Position numbers and translations under genes: made by a program. The notes beneath the pieces are model-generated. The model was given only the letters and a program-made list of their open reading frames with translations, was not told the DNA's origin and did no database searches. This document shows, piece by piece, positions 1 through 8,542 of a DNA stretch of 64,000 nucleotides (its first letter is position 1; each line of letters opens with the position of its first letter). This DNA is from Pseudomonadota bacterium (lineage in GTDB: Bacteria; Chloroflexota; UBA5177; JAJPKF01), in NCBI GenBank assembly GCA_021323865.1, contig JAJPKF010000014.1, positions 1 through 64,000 on the forward strand. The letters run 5' to 3'.

Positions 1-310
1 GGCGGTGGCGTCGAGCTGGGTGGAGTCGAGAGCCGTGCCGTAGGTGATGGGATCGGGAGTGGACCAGGAGAGATTGGGCGTCGCCTGATTGACGGTGAGG
101 GTGGTCTCGACCTTTGCGGGAATGTACTTGGTCGCGTCTGCCGGCGCGAACGTGGCAGTGAGCGGTTGGCTACCTGCACCAGGCGTGGAGCCGCTCCCTG
201 GGCTGTAGGAGAAGGTGCCGGGCACATCGGCGGTGGCGTCGAGCTGGGTGGAGTCGAGGGCGGTGCCGTAGGTGATGGGATCGGGCGCCGCCCAGTAGAG
301 ATTGGGCTGG
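1..310 (-). repeat. Ig-like domain coding repeat, 228-bp period
   Basis: The DNA from position 1 reappears nearly unchanged from position 229, a 228-bp (76-codon) offset. The unit lies in the C-terminal part of the phosphoesterase gene and codes for an Ig-like module with the signature [16 protein letters not shown]. The array probably continues beyond the left edge. Confidence 0.75.
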
Positions 311-2190
311 AGCATGACCTTGACGGTGCTGACGGCGAAGAGATGGTTGGTTCGAGAATTCAGCAGCCCGGTGGCGTCGGCCGGAGTGCCGGGAGAGAGC
401 GAACTGAGGTTTCCGCTAGAGCCATCGACGTTCTTGATCTGGGTTCCCGGACTCAGCTGCACCGGTACCGTTGAGCCATCCAGCTCGTTCATGGCAATGC
501 GGTCGTGAGTGTTGTCTATGGAAGCGACCGTCCCCTCAGCATGTCCGGGCGAAATGTTCAAGTCCTGGATAGAGTTCAGCTGGTAATAGCCGGCCTGAGT
601 GGGGTCGGGAACCATTTGGACCTGGACGCGGTCTCCGACGGTCATCTGTCGTAGGGAGCTCAACTTGCGGCCGCCGACCGCCGTCGCCTTCACCGACGAC
701 TTCGCGAAGGCTGTGGCTTGAACTCCACCATCGAGCTGGATGCCCAGGGCTGATGTGGATCCCTGAGACCCAAACGACGATAGGGTCCCCTCCGTGGTCA
801 AGCCGGGCGAATACGCCGGGCAGTTCTGCTGGCGCATGATAAGCGGTGATGCGGGACTGCGATGGAAGTTAAACATGCCTGCGATGCTCGGGACACTGGG
901 GTCGTAGCCGGGAAGATAAGGCAACCCGAACACATCCTCGGCGAACCGGACCATGGAGCTGAAGTCGTAGGTGGTGTGAGCCACATACCGGGCGCGGGCA
1001 TACGGCGAGATCACGATAGCCGGTACTCGAGGCCCAAATCCGATGTTGTTAATGACGGGTGGCCTGACGTGGTCGTAAAAACCGCCGAAATCATCCCACA
1101 CCAGAACAATGGCGGTTGACCGCCAGTATTTGCTCTTCATGATGGTGTTGATCTGCTTGACGTCCCAGTTCTCACCCTGGCACATGCTCGCCGGTGGATG
1201 TTCGCTCTGAGCAAAGTCGCTCATCAGCCAGCTCAGCGCCGGCAGGTGCCCGCCTTTGACGTCCGAGCTGAACTGCGTATACGGCACATCGGCCTGTTTC
1301 CAGGCCGGACCATAACGGACATGATTGATGGCGTCATAGGCGGCCCACACATAGCCCCACTGGCCCGGTTGAGCCGCGTAGTAGCGCCATGAGACTCCGG
1401 CTTGACCCGCCTCGTCGCCCAGGGTCGTGAAGTCGAAACAGGGACGTACCTGACTGACCTGCCCCGTGGTAGAGCGGACGGCCACCAGCGACCCGGTGGA
1501 CGCGTCGCAGCCCCAGGAGCGAGATCCGTCGCCTCCTCGGGGGTTGTCGATAGTGCCGGCGGACTGGTTGCCGATGAGAACCAGGTGGTTGGAGAAGCTC
1601 TCGCCCATGATGGTCGAGAAGAAATGGTCGGCCAGCGCGTAGCGCTGGGCATAGGCCCAATAGGCCGGAATCTCGTTCGCCCGGTAGGCGGAGTCGGCAT
1701 AGTCCTTTCCAAACTGGACGGCGCCCCCCAGCTTGCGGAACCGGTTCATACGGCCGCCGTTGACGGCATAGGAGGCGGCTTCGCCACTGTGGCTGATGTC
1801 GAAGGGAAGATGGTCGGGAGTGACGTTTAGCAGCTCCCGGTGCTTACCGATCCGTGCGTACTGGGTCCCGTCTGCGCCCGGGAAGTGGGCGAACATGTTG
1901 TCGAACGTGTGGTTCTCCTTGACGATGAAGACCACATGCTTGATGGGACATGAGGCGCCGCCGATGCAGAGTGCGGAGCTGTTCCGGCGGGCATGGGGTA
2001 TGGCCACGAGGCGGCTGTGGGGCCCTTGTGGCTTGGCCAGAGTAAGGGACGGCAGGTAGGCGGCGCCCAGGAGGTAGAGCCCAAACCCGCCAAGAATGGT
2101 GATGGCCAGTCGGACTGGAAACCTGCCGGCTCGGGAAGGCCGCCGGACCTTGCTGCTGCCGGTCGATTTAATGCATCTCATTGGTTCCAT
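1..2190 (-). CDS. Secreted phospholipase C/acid phosphatase-like phosphoesterase with Ig-like repeats (partial, C-terminus cut)
   Basis: The frame is open from about 2190 to the left edge, so the C-terminus is missing; about 730 codons are visible. The N-terminus is basic with one hydrophobic segment (signal anchor or signal peptide). It is followed by the phosphoesterase (PF04185) hallmark around KENHTFDN, then a motif [10 protein letters not shown] and a run [12 protein letters not shown], as in bacterial phospholipase C and AcpA-type acid phosphatases. After the catalytic domain (about 450 residues) come a DUF5666-like beta region and Ig-like repeats reading [16 protein letters not shown]. 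The start may be ATG 2190 or the in-frame ATG 2181; neither has a clear Shine-Dalgarno. It is a paralogue of the gene at 11521-12777, which lacks the repeats. Release of phosphate from organic esters outside the cell is inferred; substrate unknown. Confidence 0.85.
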   Translation of the reverse strand, partial: MEPMRCIKSTGSSKVRRPSRAGRFPVRLAITILGGFGLYLLGAAYLPSLTLAKPQGPHSRLVAIPHARRNSSALCIGGASCPIKHVVFIVKENHTFDNMFAHFPGADGTQYARIGKHRELLNVTPDHLPFDISHSGEAASYAVNGGRMNRFRKLGGAVQFGKDYADSAYRANEIPAYWAYAQRYALADHFFSTIMGESFSNHLVLIGNQSAGTIDNPRGGDGSRSWGCDASTGSLVAVRSTTGQVSQVRPCFDFTTLGDEAGQAGVSWRYYAAQPGQWGYVWAAYDAINHVRYGPAWKQADVPYTQFSSDVKGGHLPALSWLMSDFAQSEHPPASMCQGENWDVKQINTIMKSKYWRSTAIVLVWDDFGGFYDHVRPPVINNIGFGPRVPAIVISPYARARYVAHTTYDFSSMVRFAEDVFGLPYLPGYDPSVPSIAGMFNFHRSPASPLIMRQQNCPAYSPGLTTEGTLSSFGSQGSTSALGIQLDGGVQATAFAKSSVKATAVGGRKLSSLRQMTVGDRVQVQMVPDPTQAGYYQLNSIQDLNISPGHAEGTVASIDNTHDRIAMNELDGSTVPVQLSPGTQIKNVDGSSGNLSSLSPGTPADATGLLNSRTNHLFAVSTVKVMLQPNLYWAAPDPITYGTALDSTQLDATADVPGTFSYSPGSGSTPGAGSQPLTATFAPADATKYIPAKVETTLTVNQATPNLSWSTPDPITYGTALDSTQLDATA

Positions 2191-2469
2191 GTGTGACACG
2201 CTTAGAGCCTCTCGGGTGCGGACGCAGTACGCCCGAACCGGGACCCTCCCTCACACACTCTCTCATCCTACGATATTCCTGGCCCTTCGCACCATGGCCG
2301 AGTTGTGCTCCCCCGGCCGTCGTGCTCCTCCGAGTCTCGAGGCGTTCGCTCGCCGATGCCTGACGTCGCAGTCGGACAAGCACCTGCAGCCCCACCGTCG
2401 CTTGGCTTTACGAGTGCATGTGCGTGGGAGAATTCGGCCAGGTGTGATGGATAAAGCGGCGGAGCCGAG

Positions 2470-4083
2470 ATGACTGACAAGGCCAGAATGGCGTTTGTTG
2501 AGCGCTATTCCGAGGAGATGCACCGGATCGGATCGGAGCTGGAGGCGGCGGTATGGGATATGGAAACAACGAGCGCCGAGACAGCCAAGGAGCGAATGGT
2601 TCAGCTGGAGATCGATTTCCATCAAATCTTTCAGCGATCCGAAGATTGGCAGACTATCCGCGACTACTACTACGACCGTGATGCGATTGTCGACGGAGAC
2701 CTGAGACGACAGATCGAGCGCTTGTACTACAACTTCGCCGCCAACCAGGACCGTCCCGATCGCGTCGCGACCCTCGCCCGGCTTGCCGCGGATGTCCAAG
2801 GCGATTTCACCAGCTTTCGCGCCTCGTTCGAAGGGCGTGAGGTGAATGACAACGACCTTAACGCAATCCTTCGTGAGGAGACCGACAGCGCGACCGTCAG
2901 AGCGGCGTGGGAGTCTTCTAAGAGCATCGGGCCTGTGGTCGCCGAACGCATCGTGCGGCTCGCAGAGCTTCGCAATGAAGCGGCGCAAGATCTCGGGTAT
3001 CGAGACTACTACGCGCAGAGCCTGCACCTTCAGGAGATCGAAGAAGCACATCTATTCGACCTCTTCGAGGACTTGGAGGTCCAAACGCGCGGGCCGTTTG
3101 CGCAGCTCAAGGCAGAGCTGGATCAGGGTCTCGCCCAGAGATTCGGCGTGTCAGTGGGGGCGCTTCGGCCGTGGCATTATGCCAATCCGTTCTTTCAGGA
3201 GCCGCCTCCACTGAGCGGAGTTTCCTTGGATCCCGTCTTTGAAGGCAAGGATGTCGCCATGCTCGCAGTCGACGCCTTCGATCGGATGGGCATGGAGGTC
3301 CGCGACATCATAGAGCGGAGCGACCTCTATGAGCGGCCGGGCAAGAACCAGCACGCCTTCTGCATCCACATCGATGCCCTCAGCGATGACGTGAGAGTGC
3401 TCTGCAATTTGCGGTCGGACGAGTTTTGGACTACCACCATGCTTCACGAGCTCGGGCACGGCGTGTATGACAAGTACCTGGATCCGGAGCTTCCATATCT
3501 TCTCCGGGGGCCGGCCCATACCAGTTCAACGGAGGCGATCGCCATGCTTATGGGCCGGCTGACGCACCATCCCGGATGGCTTTCGGCGGTTGCCGGAGCG
3601 GACGATGTCGCATCCCTAACCGAGGCGGCCAACCGGGATCTGGCGTTTCAGATGCTCACGTTTGTTCGGTGGGTCTTGGTCATGACCCACTTTGAACGGG
3701 CGCTCTACCAAGAGCCCCGCCGCCCCGACCTGAATGGCCTTTGGTGGGAGCTCGTGGGGCGGTTTCAGATGCTGACCATTCCTGAAGGTCGCCGGCATGG
3801 CGAGACGCCCGATTGGGCAGCCAAGATTCACCTCGCCCTGTACCCGGTTTACTACCACAACTACTTGCTCGGGGAACTGACGGCGAGTCAGATTCAACAC
3901 ACGCTCAGCAGTCATCAGGATGGCGATTCCTGGTTCCTTCAGCCTGCAACCGGCGGCCTCCTTCGTAAGCGATTGTTCGCGTTGGGCGCCAAGCATCCCT
4001 GGAACGAGACGCTCGAGCTGGTAACGGACGAGCCTCTCAGGACCGACTACTTCGCCTCCCAATTCGTCGAGGTGTCGTCTTGA
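2470..4083 (+). CDS. M2/M3-like zinc peptidyl-dipeptidase
   Basis: A 537-residue soluble protein without a signal peptide. It is largely alpha-helical and contains the gluzincin motif HELGH at residues 326-330, whose two histidines bind zinc and whose Glu327 is the catalytic base. The third ligand is probably Glu355 in the run SSTEAIAM. Length and the layout before and after HELGH resemble bacterial M2 (ACE-like) peptidyl-dipeptidases; oligopeptidases of family M3 are the alternative. A role in intracellular peptide turnover is inferred. The ATG at 2470 has GGAG about 8 nt upstream. The stop overlaps the TTG start of the next gene, so the two are probably cotranscribed and translationally coupled. 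Confidence 0.85.
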   Translation: MTDKARMAFVERYSEEMHRIGSELEAAVWDMETTSAETAKERMVQLEIDFHQIFQRSEDWQTIRDYYYDRDAIVDGDLRRQIERLYYNFAANQDRPDRVATLARLAADVQGDFTSFRASFEGREVNDNDLNAILREETDSATVRAAWESSKSIGPVVAERIVRLAELRNEAAQDLGYRDYYAQSLHLQEIEEAHLFDLFEDLEVQTRGPFAQLKAELDQGLAQRFGVSVGALRPWHYANPFFQEPPPLSGVSLDPVFEGKDVAMLAVDAFDRMGMEVRDIIERSDLYERPGKNQHAFCIHIDALSDDVRVLCNLRSDEFWTTTMLHELGHGVYDKYLDPELPYLLRGPAHTSSTEAIAMLMGRLTHHPGWLSAVAGADDVASLTEAANRDLAFQMLTFVRWVLVMTHFERALYQEPRRPDLNGLWWELVGRFQMLTIPEGRRHGETPDWAAKIHLALYPVYYHNYLLGELTASQIQHTLSSHQDGDSWFLQPATGGLLRKRLFALGAKHPWNETLELVTDEPLRTDYFASQFVEVSS

Positions 4084-4940
4084 ACGTTGCCGAAGACACG
4101 CTCACCACCCGTGGGAGCGAGGTCAGCTACCAGGAGGACGGCGTTGACCAAGCCCTCCAGCCGCGGCGACTACTTGCAGTTCCCACGCGCCGGAATCCCC
4201 GTCTCGCCCAGCTGCTGGACGAGATCCATACGGACGAGCGGCTGCATCAACTTTGGCGCTCTGCCAACGTCAACGCGGTCGATCGTTCAGGTATGAGCGA
4301 CCACGGTCCCGTGCACATTCGCATTGTTGCCAACATTGCTCTCAAGCTCGCGCGCCTGCTTCAGAGCGCGGACCTTCAGTTCAACGCCGTTCTCAACTAC
4401 GGGCTCACGTATCAAGACGCCGAGGTCGTCATCCTCCTCGGGGTGGCACTGCATGACATCGGAATGTCGATCCACCGGCACGAGCATGAGCTGTATAGCT
4501 TGGTCTTGGGCGCGCCCATCGCCCGAGAGCTTCTGCGCTCGATATACTCCGAGCCCGAACTGACCATCATGGTTAGCGAGACGCTCCACGCGGTGGTGGC
4601 GCATCGGTCGGACGAGACGACGTACACGTTGGAAGCCGGCGTCGTGAAGGTGGCCGATGCCCTTGACATGACCCAGGGTCGATCCCGCATCCCTTTCGAG
4701 CAGGGCGAGGTAAACATCCATTCGCTTTCCGCGGCTGCCATCGACCGGGTGAAGATCGGGCCCGGCCGGCAGAAGCCAATCTGCGTTGAGGTGTTGATGA
4801 ACAACTCGGCCGGCCTCTTTCAGCTGGACGAGCTACTCAAGCCAAAAATTCAGAGCTCGAGCTTGGCTTCCTATGTCGAGGTGGAGGCAAGCATCGAGAG
4901 CGAAACGGAAAAGCGGCTGCTTCGCGTCTACAACCTGTAA
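4080..4940 (+). CDS. HD-domain phosphohydrolase, function unknown
   Basis: A 286-residue protein with an HD-superfamily core: a first histidine region around SDHGPVH (residues 71-77), the HD pair in LHDIGMS, further histidines in VVAHRSDE and a late Asp in KVADALD. These are the usual metal ligands of HD phosphohydrolases. The C-terminal 90 residues are beta-rich and unassigned. The TTG start overlaps the peptidase stop in a TTGA arrangement with GAGG 7 nt upstream, which argues for translational coupling. An internal ATG near the HD motif would remove the first histidine region and is less likely. No partner nuclease or synthetase domain is visible, so the substrate (nucleotide or phosphoester) is unknown. 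Confidence 0.75.
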   Translation: MNVAEDTLTTRGSEVSYQEDGVDQALQPRRLLAVPTRRNPRLAQLLDEIHTDERLHQLWRSANVNAVDRSGMSDHGPVHIRIVANIALKLARLLQSADLQFNAVLNYGLTYQDAEVVILLGVALHDIGMSIHRHEHELYSLVLGAPIARELLRSIYSEPELTIMVSETLHAVVAHRSDETTYTLEAGVVKVADALDMTQGRSRIPFEQGEVNIHSLSAAAIDRVKIGPGRQKPICVEVLMNNSAGLFQLDELLKPKIQSSSLASYVEVEASIESETEKRLLRVYNL

Positions 4941-4956
4941 GCAGCGGTTGGCTTGT

Positions 4957-6072
4957 CTAGCGAGGCGTCAGCACGAAGGGTCGCTCTCGTCCGTGGAAGC
5001 TGCCCCAACCGATGACCTGATTGTGGTCGTTGATGCCGGACGCCCACGTGAGCTGCCATCCGGAGGCATGAACCAGCGACCTGAGTCTGGTCATCTTGCC
5101 GCTCCGCCAGAGGAAGGCGGTGAAGGCGGTTTTGTTGAAGGCGATTCCGACGACCCAGCCGGCTCGATTGATGCCGTAGGCCTCCGAGTGGCGATATCCG
5201 CTCAAAGTGCCCAGCAGTTTTGGGCGTCCGGCGATCCATCGGTTCCCGTGCCGGTTGAGGGTCCAGACGACCGCGTGATTCCGACCAGACTGATCGAAGG
5301 AGCTCCCCGCGACCCGGATCAGCGAGTCGCTCGGATCCACGATCGCGGTTGCTTCGCTGTGTCTGCCTCCGAGGCCGGGAAGCCGAACGACTTTCCCCGA
5401 CCCAAGCCAGACTTCCGCCTGGACGGTCTTCGAAGTGGTAGACCCGGCCACGTCGCCGCGGGAATTCACAGCAAACGCCTGGCCGCTACGGGAAGCCTTC
5501 AATTTATGGAGGTGGTATCGACCTTTGCCTCGATTCCACTTGGCCGGGGCGCGCCCACTCGTGGTGCCGGCAATGGCTCCCGAGTCGTTGACGGCCGCCG
5601 CCATTCCGTTGGCCGGACGTCCATCGATGCCCGGAAGCGGCTCCCACTCCACATGGCCATTCGTAGAGCGGGCGACGTAGGCCTTTTCACCGCGGCTTCG
5701 GGTGCGGACGGCCCCCACCATCAGACCCGAAGCATTGATCCCGTGGGCATACGAGGCCAAGGCTCCAGGCGGCGATCCGAGGTCTGTCATCCGGCCGCTG
5801 TGATAGAGGAAGGCATGCGTGGTCACGGTGTTGGAATGTCCGCTTCGTACCACAACGCTGCTTTGGCCCGTCACCTCGCCGGCATTGTTGATGGCAAAGG
5901 CTTCGGCGTCGAAGCCGCCGTGAAGCGTGCCGAGATTGCGGATCGTGAACTTCGGTGCGGAATGGATCGTGTGGGCGAAGCTCGCTCGATTTCCCGCGCC
6001 CAGGCCCACGACGGCGACGATGCTCAATGCGGCGAGCAGCCTGTACCCTTGCTTGGGGCTGAGTTTGTTCAT
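4957..6072 (-). CDS. Secreted HAF-repeat protein
   Basis: A 371-residue protein with a clear signal peptide (basic start, hydrophobic run, then NRASFAH) followed by successive repeats of about 45-50 residues. The repeats follow the pattern AFAINNAGEVTGQS ... HAFLYHSGRMTDLG, the signature of the HAF family of extracellular repeats (TIGR02913). Six or more copies can be followed, for example at YAHGINASGLMVG, GMAAAVNDSGAIAG and AYGINRAGWVVG. The fold is presumed to be a beta-propeller-like surface protein. No catalytic motif is visible. It ends tail-to-tail 16 nt from the HD gene and is divergent from pyrE. Confidence 0.85.
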   Translation of the reverse strand: MNKLSPKQGYRLLAALSIVAVVGLGAGNRASFAHTIHSAPKFTIRNLGTLHGGFDAEAFAINNAGEVTGQSSVVVRSGHSNTVTTHAFLYHSGRMTDLGSPPGALASYAHGINASGLMVGAVRTRSRGEKAYVARSTNGHVEWEPLPGIDGRPANGMAAAVNDSGAIAGTTSGRAPAKWNRGKGRYHLHKLKASRSGQAFAVNSRGDVAGSTTSKTVQAEVWLGSGKVVRLPGLGGRHSEATAIVDPSDSLIRVAGSSFDQSGRNHAVVWTLNRHGNRWIAGRPKLLGTLSGYRHSEAYGINRAGWVVGIAFNKTAFTAFLWRSGKMTRLRSLVHASGWQLTWASGINDHNQVIGWGSFHGRERPFVLTPR

Positions 6073-6139
6073 GTCTGGTAGATCCTCCGGCTCCCGACGT
6101 GGCTTCGATCATGATATCGACCAACCGCTCGTCCGGCAA

Positions 6140-6709
6140 GTGGTTTGGGGGCAGGAAGGGGTCGAGGGCAGTCGCAAAGAGCTGCTCCAGCTCCTTCATA
6201 CGAATGCTGTTTTGCACGGCGAGTTTGTGCTTGCCTCCGGCAAGCCTTCCACCACGTACCTCGATGCCCGACGCGTCACGCTATCGGGTCGAGGAGCAAG
6301 CCTCGTGGGCGAAGTGGTTCTGGCTTCGCTGGGAATGCCTCGGCCAGATCTCGTGGCCGGCATGAGCCTCGGCGCCGACCCGATTGTCGCCGCCGTCGCA
6401 GTCGCCAGCGATTCCATCCCACCGACGATTGATGGCGTCCTGGTCCGCAAGGCCAGCAAGCAGCATGGAACCGGCCGGCTCCTCGAGGGTCCGTGGGAGT
6501 CGGGACAGACCTGCGTCGTGCTGGAGGACACGTCGACAACTGGTTCTTCAGCCCTCCAGGCCGTTTCCGCCCTGCGGTCTGAAGGGGTCCAGGTCGAGAA
6601 GGTAATCAGTTTGGTCGACCGGGAAGAGGGCGCGGCCCAGAGGATATCGGCCGCCGGTCTCGCGTTCCAAGCCATCTTTACGCTGACGGAGATTCTCCAA
6701 GCCGAGTAG
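6140..6709 (+). CDS. pyrE: Orotate phosphoribosyltransferase
   Basis: A type I phosphoribosyltransferase (about 189 residues) that makes orotidine 5'-phosphate from orotate and PRPP in pyrimidine synthesis. The N-terminal part has the OPRTase signature ELLQLLHTNAVLHGEFVLAS followed by SGKPSTTYLDARR. The PRPP-binding loop is CVVLEDTSTTGSS. The start is uncertain: GTG 6140 gives the usual length, but the frame stays open upstream to an ATG at 6071 that would overlap the HAF gene's start, and no Shine-Dalgarno decides between them. No other pyr genes lie nearby. Confidence 0.88.
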   Translation: MVWGQEGVEGSRKELLQLLHTNAVLHGEFVLASGKPSTTYLDARRVTLSGRGASLVGEVVLASLGMPRPDLVAGMSLGADPIVAAVAVASDSIPPTIDGVLVRKASKQHGTGRLLEGPWESGQTCVVLEDTSTTGSSALQAVSALRSEGVQVEKVISLVDREEGAAQRISAAGLAFQAIFTLTEILQAE

Positions 6710-6760
6710 CCGTCGAGGTTTGCCAGTTATCATCGCGCGAGAACTTCGGAGGAGGACCGC

Positions 6761-7273
6761 ATGGCAACCGGAGCGCCGCCCGCATCACGATTTGCATTTG
6801 TTCACAAGCTGCATCCGCATATCGCCAACCACGCACATGAAGCCCCCGTAAAGGTCGAGGATCAGCACGGGCCAGGTTTCAACGGCAGAGTAGCGATCAT
6901 CCTGACCAACGGTGTCGGGACCATGTGGTGTGCATACGCATTCGGCGTGCTGGCACTTATCGCGCTACCCCAGGCGCTTCGAGGCGGCCTGCTGCCCATC
7001 ATCCAGTGGATCAGCCAAACGTTCATCCAGTTGGTGATGCTGTCGGTCATCATGGTCGGACAGAACATCCTTGGGCAAGCTTCGGACAAGCGAGCCGAGG
7101 ACACCTATAAGGACGCGGAGGCGACCTTCCATGAGGCCAACCAGATCCAGGAGCATCTCTCCATACAAGACCAGCATCTGGCGGCTCAAGATGCCCGACT
7201 CGAGCAGATCATTCGGGCCTTGACGCTGCAGTTCCCGAACCTGGCGTCAGGCTTAGAGAATCAGCCGTCGTAG
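6761..7273 (+). CDS. DUF1003-like small membrane protein
   Basis: A 170-residue protein with two predicted membrane segments (about residues 42-65 and 76-106) followed by a soluble, probably coiled-coil tail rich in Glu, Gln and Asp. The pattern FNGRVAIILTNGVGTMWCAY, a second helix and SVIMVGQNILGQASDKRAE matches DUF1003-type proteins, whose function is unknown. The ATG at 6761 is preceded by a strong GGAGGAGG. It lies between pyrE and the RNase H gene on the same strand, spaced by about 50 nt on each side. Confidence 0.75.
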   Translation: MATGAPPASRFAFVHKLHPHIANHAHEAPVKVEDQHGPGFNGRVAIILTNGVGTMWCAYAFGVLALIALPQALRGGLLPIIQWISQTFIQLVMLSVIMVGQNILGQASDKRAEDTYKDAEATFHEANQIQEHLSIQDQHLAAQDARLEQIIRALTLQFPNLASGLENQPS

Positions 7274-7319
7274 CCGGTTCTGGTCTGGGTCGACGTCTTC
7301 GAGTCGGCCGACTTAGTCA

Positions 7320-7766
7320 GTGACTGACGAGGTGCCGCTGGGCCCGGCGCCAGAGCGGCGGGTGATTGCTCATGCGGACGGAGCCTCACTCGGCAACCCT
7401 GGCCACGCGGGAGCCGGATATGTGCTTCTCGAGCCTTCTGGAGTGGAGATCGAGCGGGGACAGCAGTACTTGGGTGAAACGACCAATAACGAGGCCGAAT
7501 ACGAGGCTCTCCTTCTGGCCTTGCGTGCCGCATACCGATTGCAGGCGACTCATGTCACCGTGCGCATGGACAGCCAGCTGGTGATCAAGCAGATGCGGGG
7601 GGAATACCGGGTCCGAAACGCCCGGCTGAAGCCTCTGCATGACAACGTCCGTCGGGCGTTTCCGTACTTCGTCCAGATCCGGTTTGAACACGTCCCACGA
7701 GAGCAAAACGCGGTGGCCGATGGCCTTGCCGGTACGGCAGCGAAGGGGCGCGGTTCCGTCAACTAG
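7320..7766 (+). CDS. Ribonuclease HI family protein
   Basis: A 148-residue RNase H fold. Four expected metal-binding acids are visible: Asp20 in HADGASLGNPG, Glu60 in TNNEAEYEAL, Asp84 in MDSQLVIK and Asp134 in NAVADGLA. The spacing fits the compact RnhA-like family common in high-GC Gram-positive relatives (reverse-transcriptase-like RVT_3 domain). It is expected to cut RNA in RNA-DNA hybrids. The start is GTG 7320. The last bases overlap by 4 nt, tail-to-tail, with the transglycosylase gene on the other strand. Confidence 0.88.
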   Translation: MTDEVPLGPAPERRVIAHADGASLGNPGHAGAGYVLLEPSGVEIERGQQYLGETTNNEAEYEALLLALRAAYRLQATHVTVRMDSQLVIKQMRGEYRVRNARLKPLHDNVRRAFPYFVQIRFEHVPREQNAVADGLAGTAAKGRGSVN

Positions 7767-8542
7767 TGCTGTGGCAGCGCTGTCTGGTGGTGGGCGAAAA
7801 AGCGGCGCAGGGCCATGACGTCGGCCACGTAGCGGCCGGTACCTGGAAGATAGCCGTGAGCGGCCAGATTGCCCTGACCCTCGTAGTAGGCCGCCGCGGC
7901 CTTCCATTCATTTCCACCGTAGTAACGAACCAGATACCCCAGCCAGTACTCGCCGACGGCGATGTTATCTGCTTCCACTCCGATGTTGAATGAACGGCTC
8001 AGGTCATGAGCCACCAGCTCGGCAGTTCCCGGCTCCAGCTGCATGATCCCGACTGCTCCCGTCGGACTGATCTGGTTCTCGTCGAACCCGCTCTCCTGAT
8101 ACGCCACAGCGGTGGCGAATGCCGGATCCAACCCCGATCGTCTCGCCGACGATGCAATGAGGCGGCGGGTCAGCAGCGGGTGATACGGATAGGGCACGAT
8201 CAAGCGCTGGCCCGGAGTGATCTGATTCGGATGTCGGAGGTGGTTTGCCGTGACGAGCAGTGAGGCCGGAAGGCCATACTTCGCCGCGATTGTCGACACG
8301 GTGTCTCCCGACCTGACGATGTAGACGCGGTGGAAGGTAACTGTGGGAGTGGCAACAGAGCTGCCGGTCAAACCGACCAGCCGAGCAAATCCGTCGATAG
8401 CGGTCGTCAGCACTCGCCAGGCCAGGAAAATGGCGACCACCAGACAGACGATGGTTATCACCAGTCTCGGTAGAGAGATTCGGGGACGCAGCGCCCCGCC
8501 CCGCGGCCGTGGCGGGCCGAGTGACCTGGGAGGCACGTCCAT
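7763..8542 (-). CDS. Membrane-anchored LysM lytic transglycosylase
   Basis: A 259-residue protein: a proline/arginine-rich start, one membrane helix (about 25-43), a LysM peptidoglycan-binding domain (about 73-117, starting YIVRSGDTVSTIAAKYG) and a C-terminal SLT domain with catalytic Glu150 in YQESGFD and the GIMQLEP motif. It should cleave glycan strands outside the membrane. Its ATG overlaps the stop codon of the upstream phosphodiesterase gene (TGATG), so the two are translationally coupled. Confidence 0.9.
   Translation of the reverse strand: MDVPPRSLGPPRPRGGALRPRISLPRLVITIVCLVVAIFLAWRVLTTAIDGFARLVGLTGSSVATPTVTFHRVYIVRSGDTVSTIAAKYGLPASLLVTANHLRHPNQITPGQRLIVPYPYHPLLTRRLIASSARRSGLDPAFATAVAYQESGFDENQISPTGAVGIMQLEPGTAELVAHDLSRSFNIGVEADNIAVGEYWLGYLVRYYGGNEWKAAAAYYEGQGNLAAHGYLPGTGRYVADVMALRRFFAHHQTALPQH

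Noticed and set aside
2263-3051. 262-codon open frame on the minus strand
   Set aside because: Antisense to the M2-type peptidase gene, whose motifs are clear; no ribosome site or domain.
4873-6081. 402-codon open frame on the plus strand
   Set aside because: Mirror of the HAF-repeat gene; composition is not protein-like.
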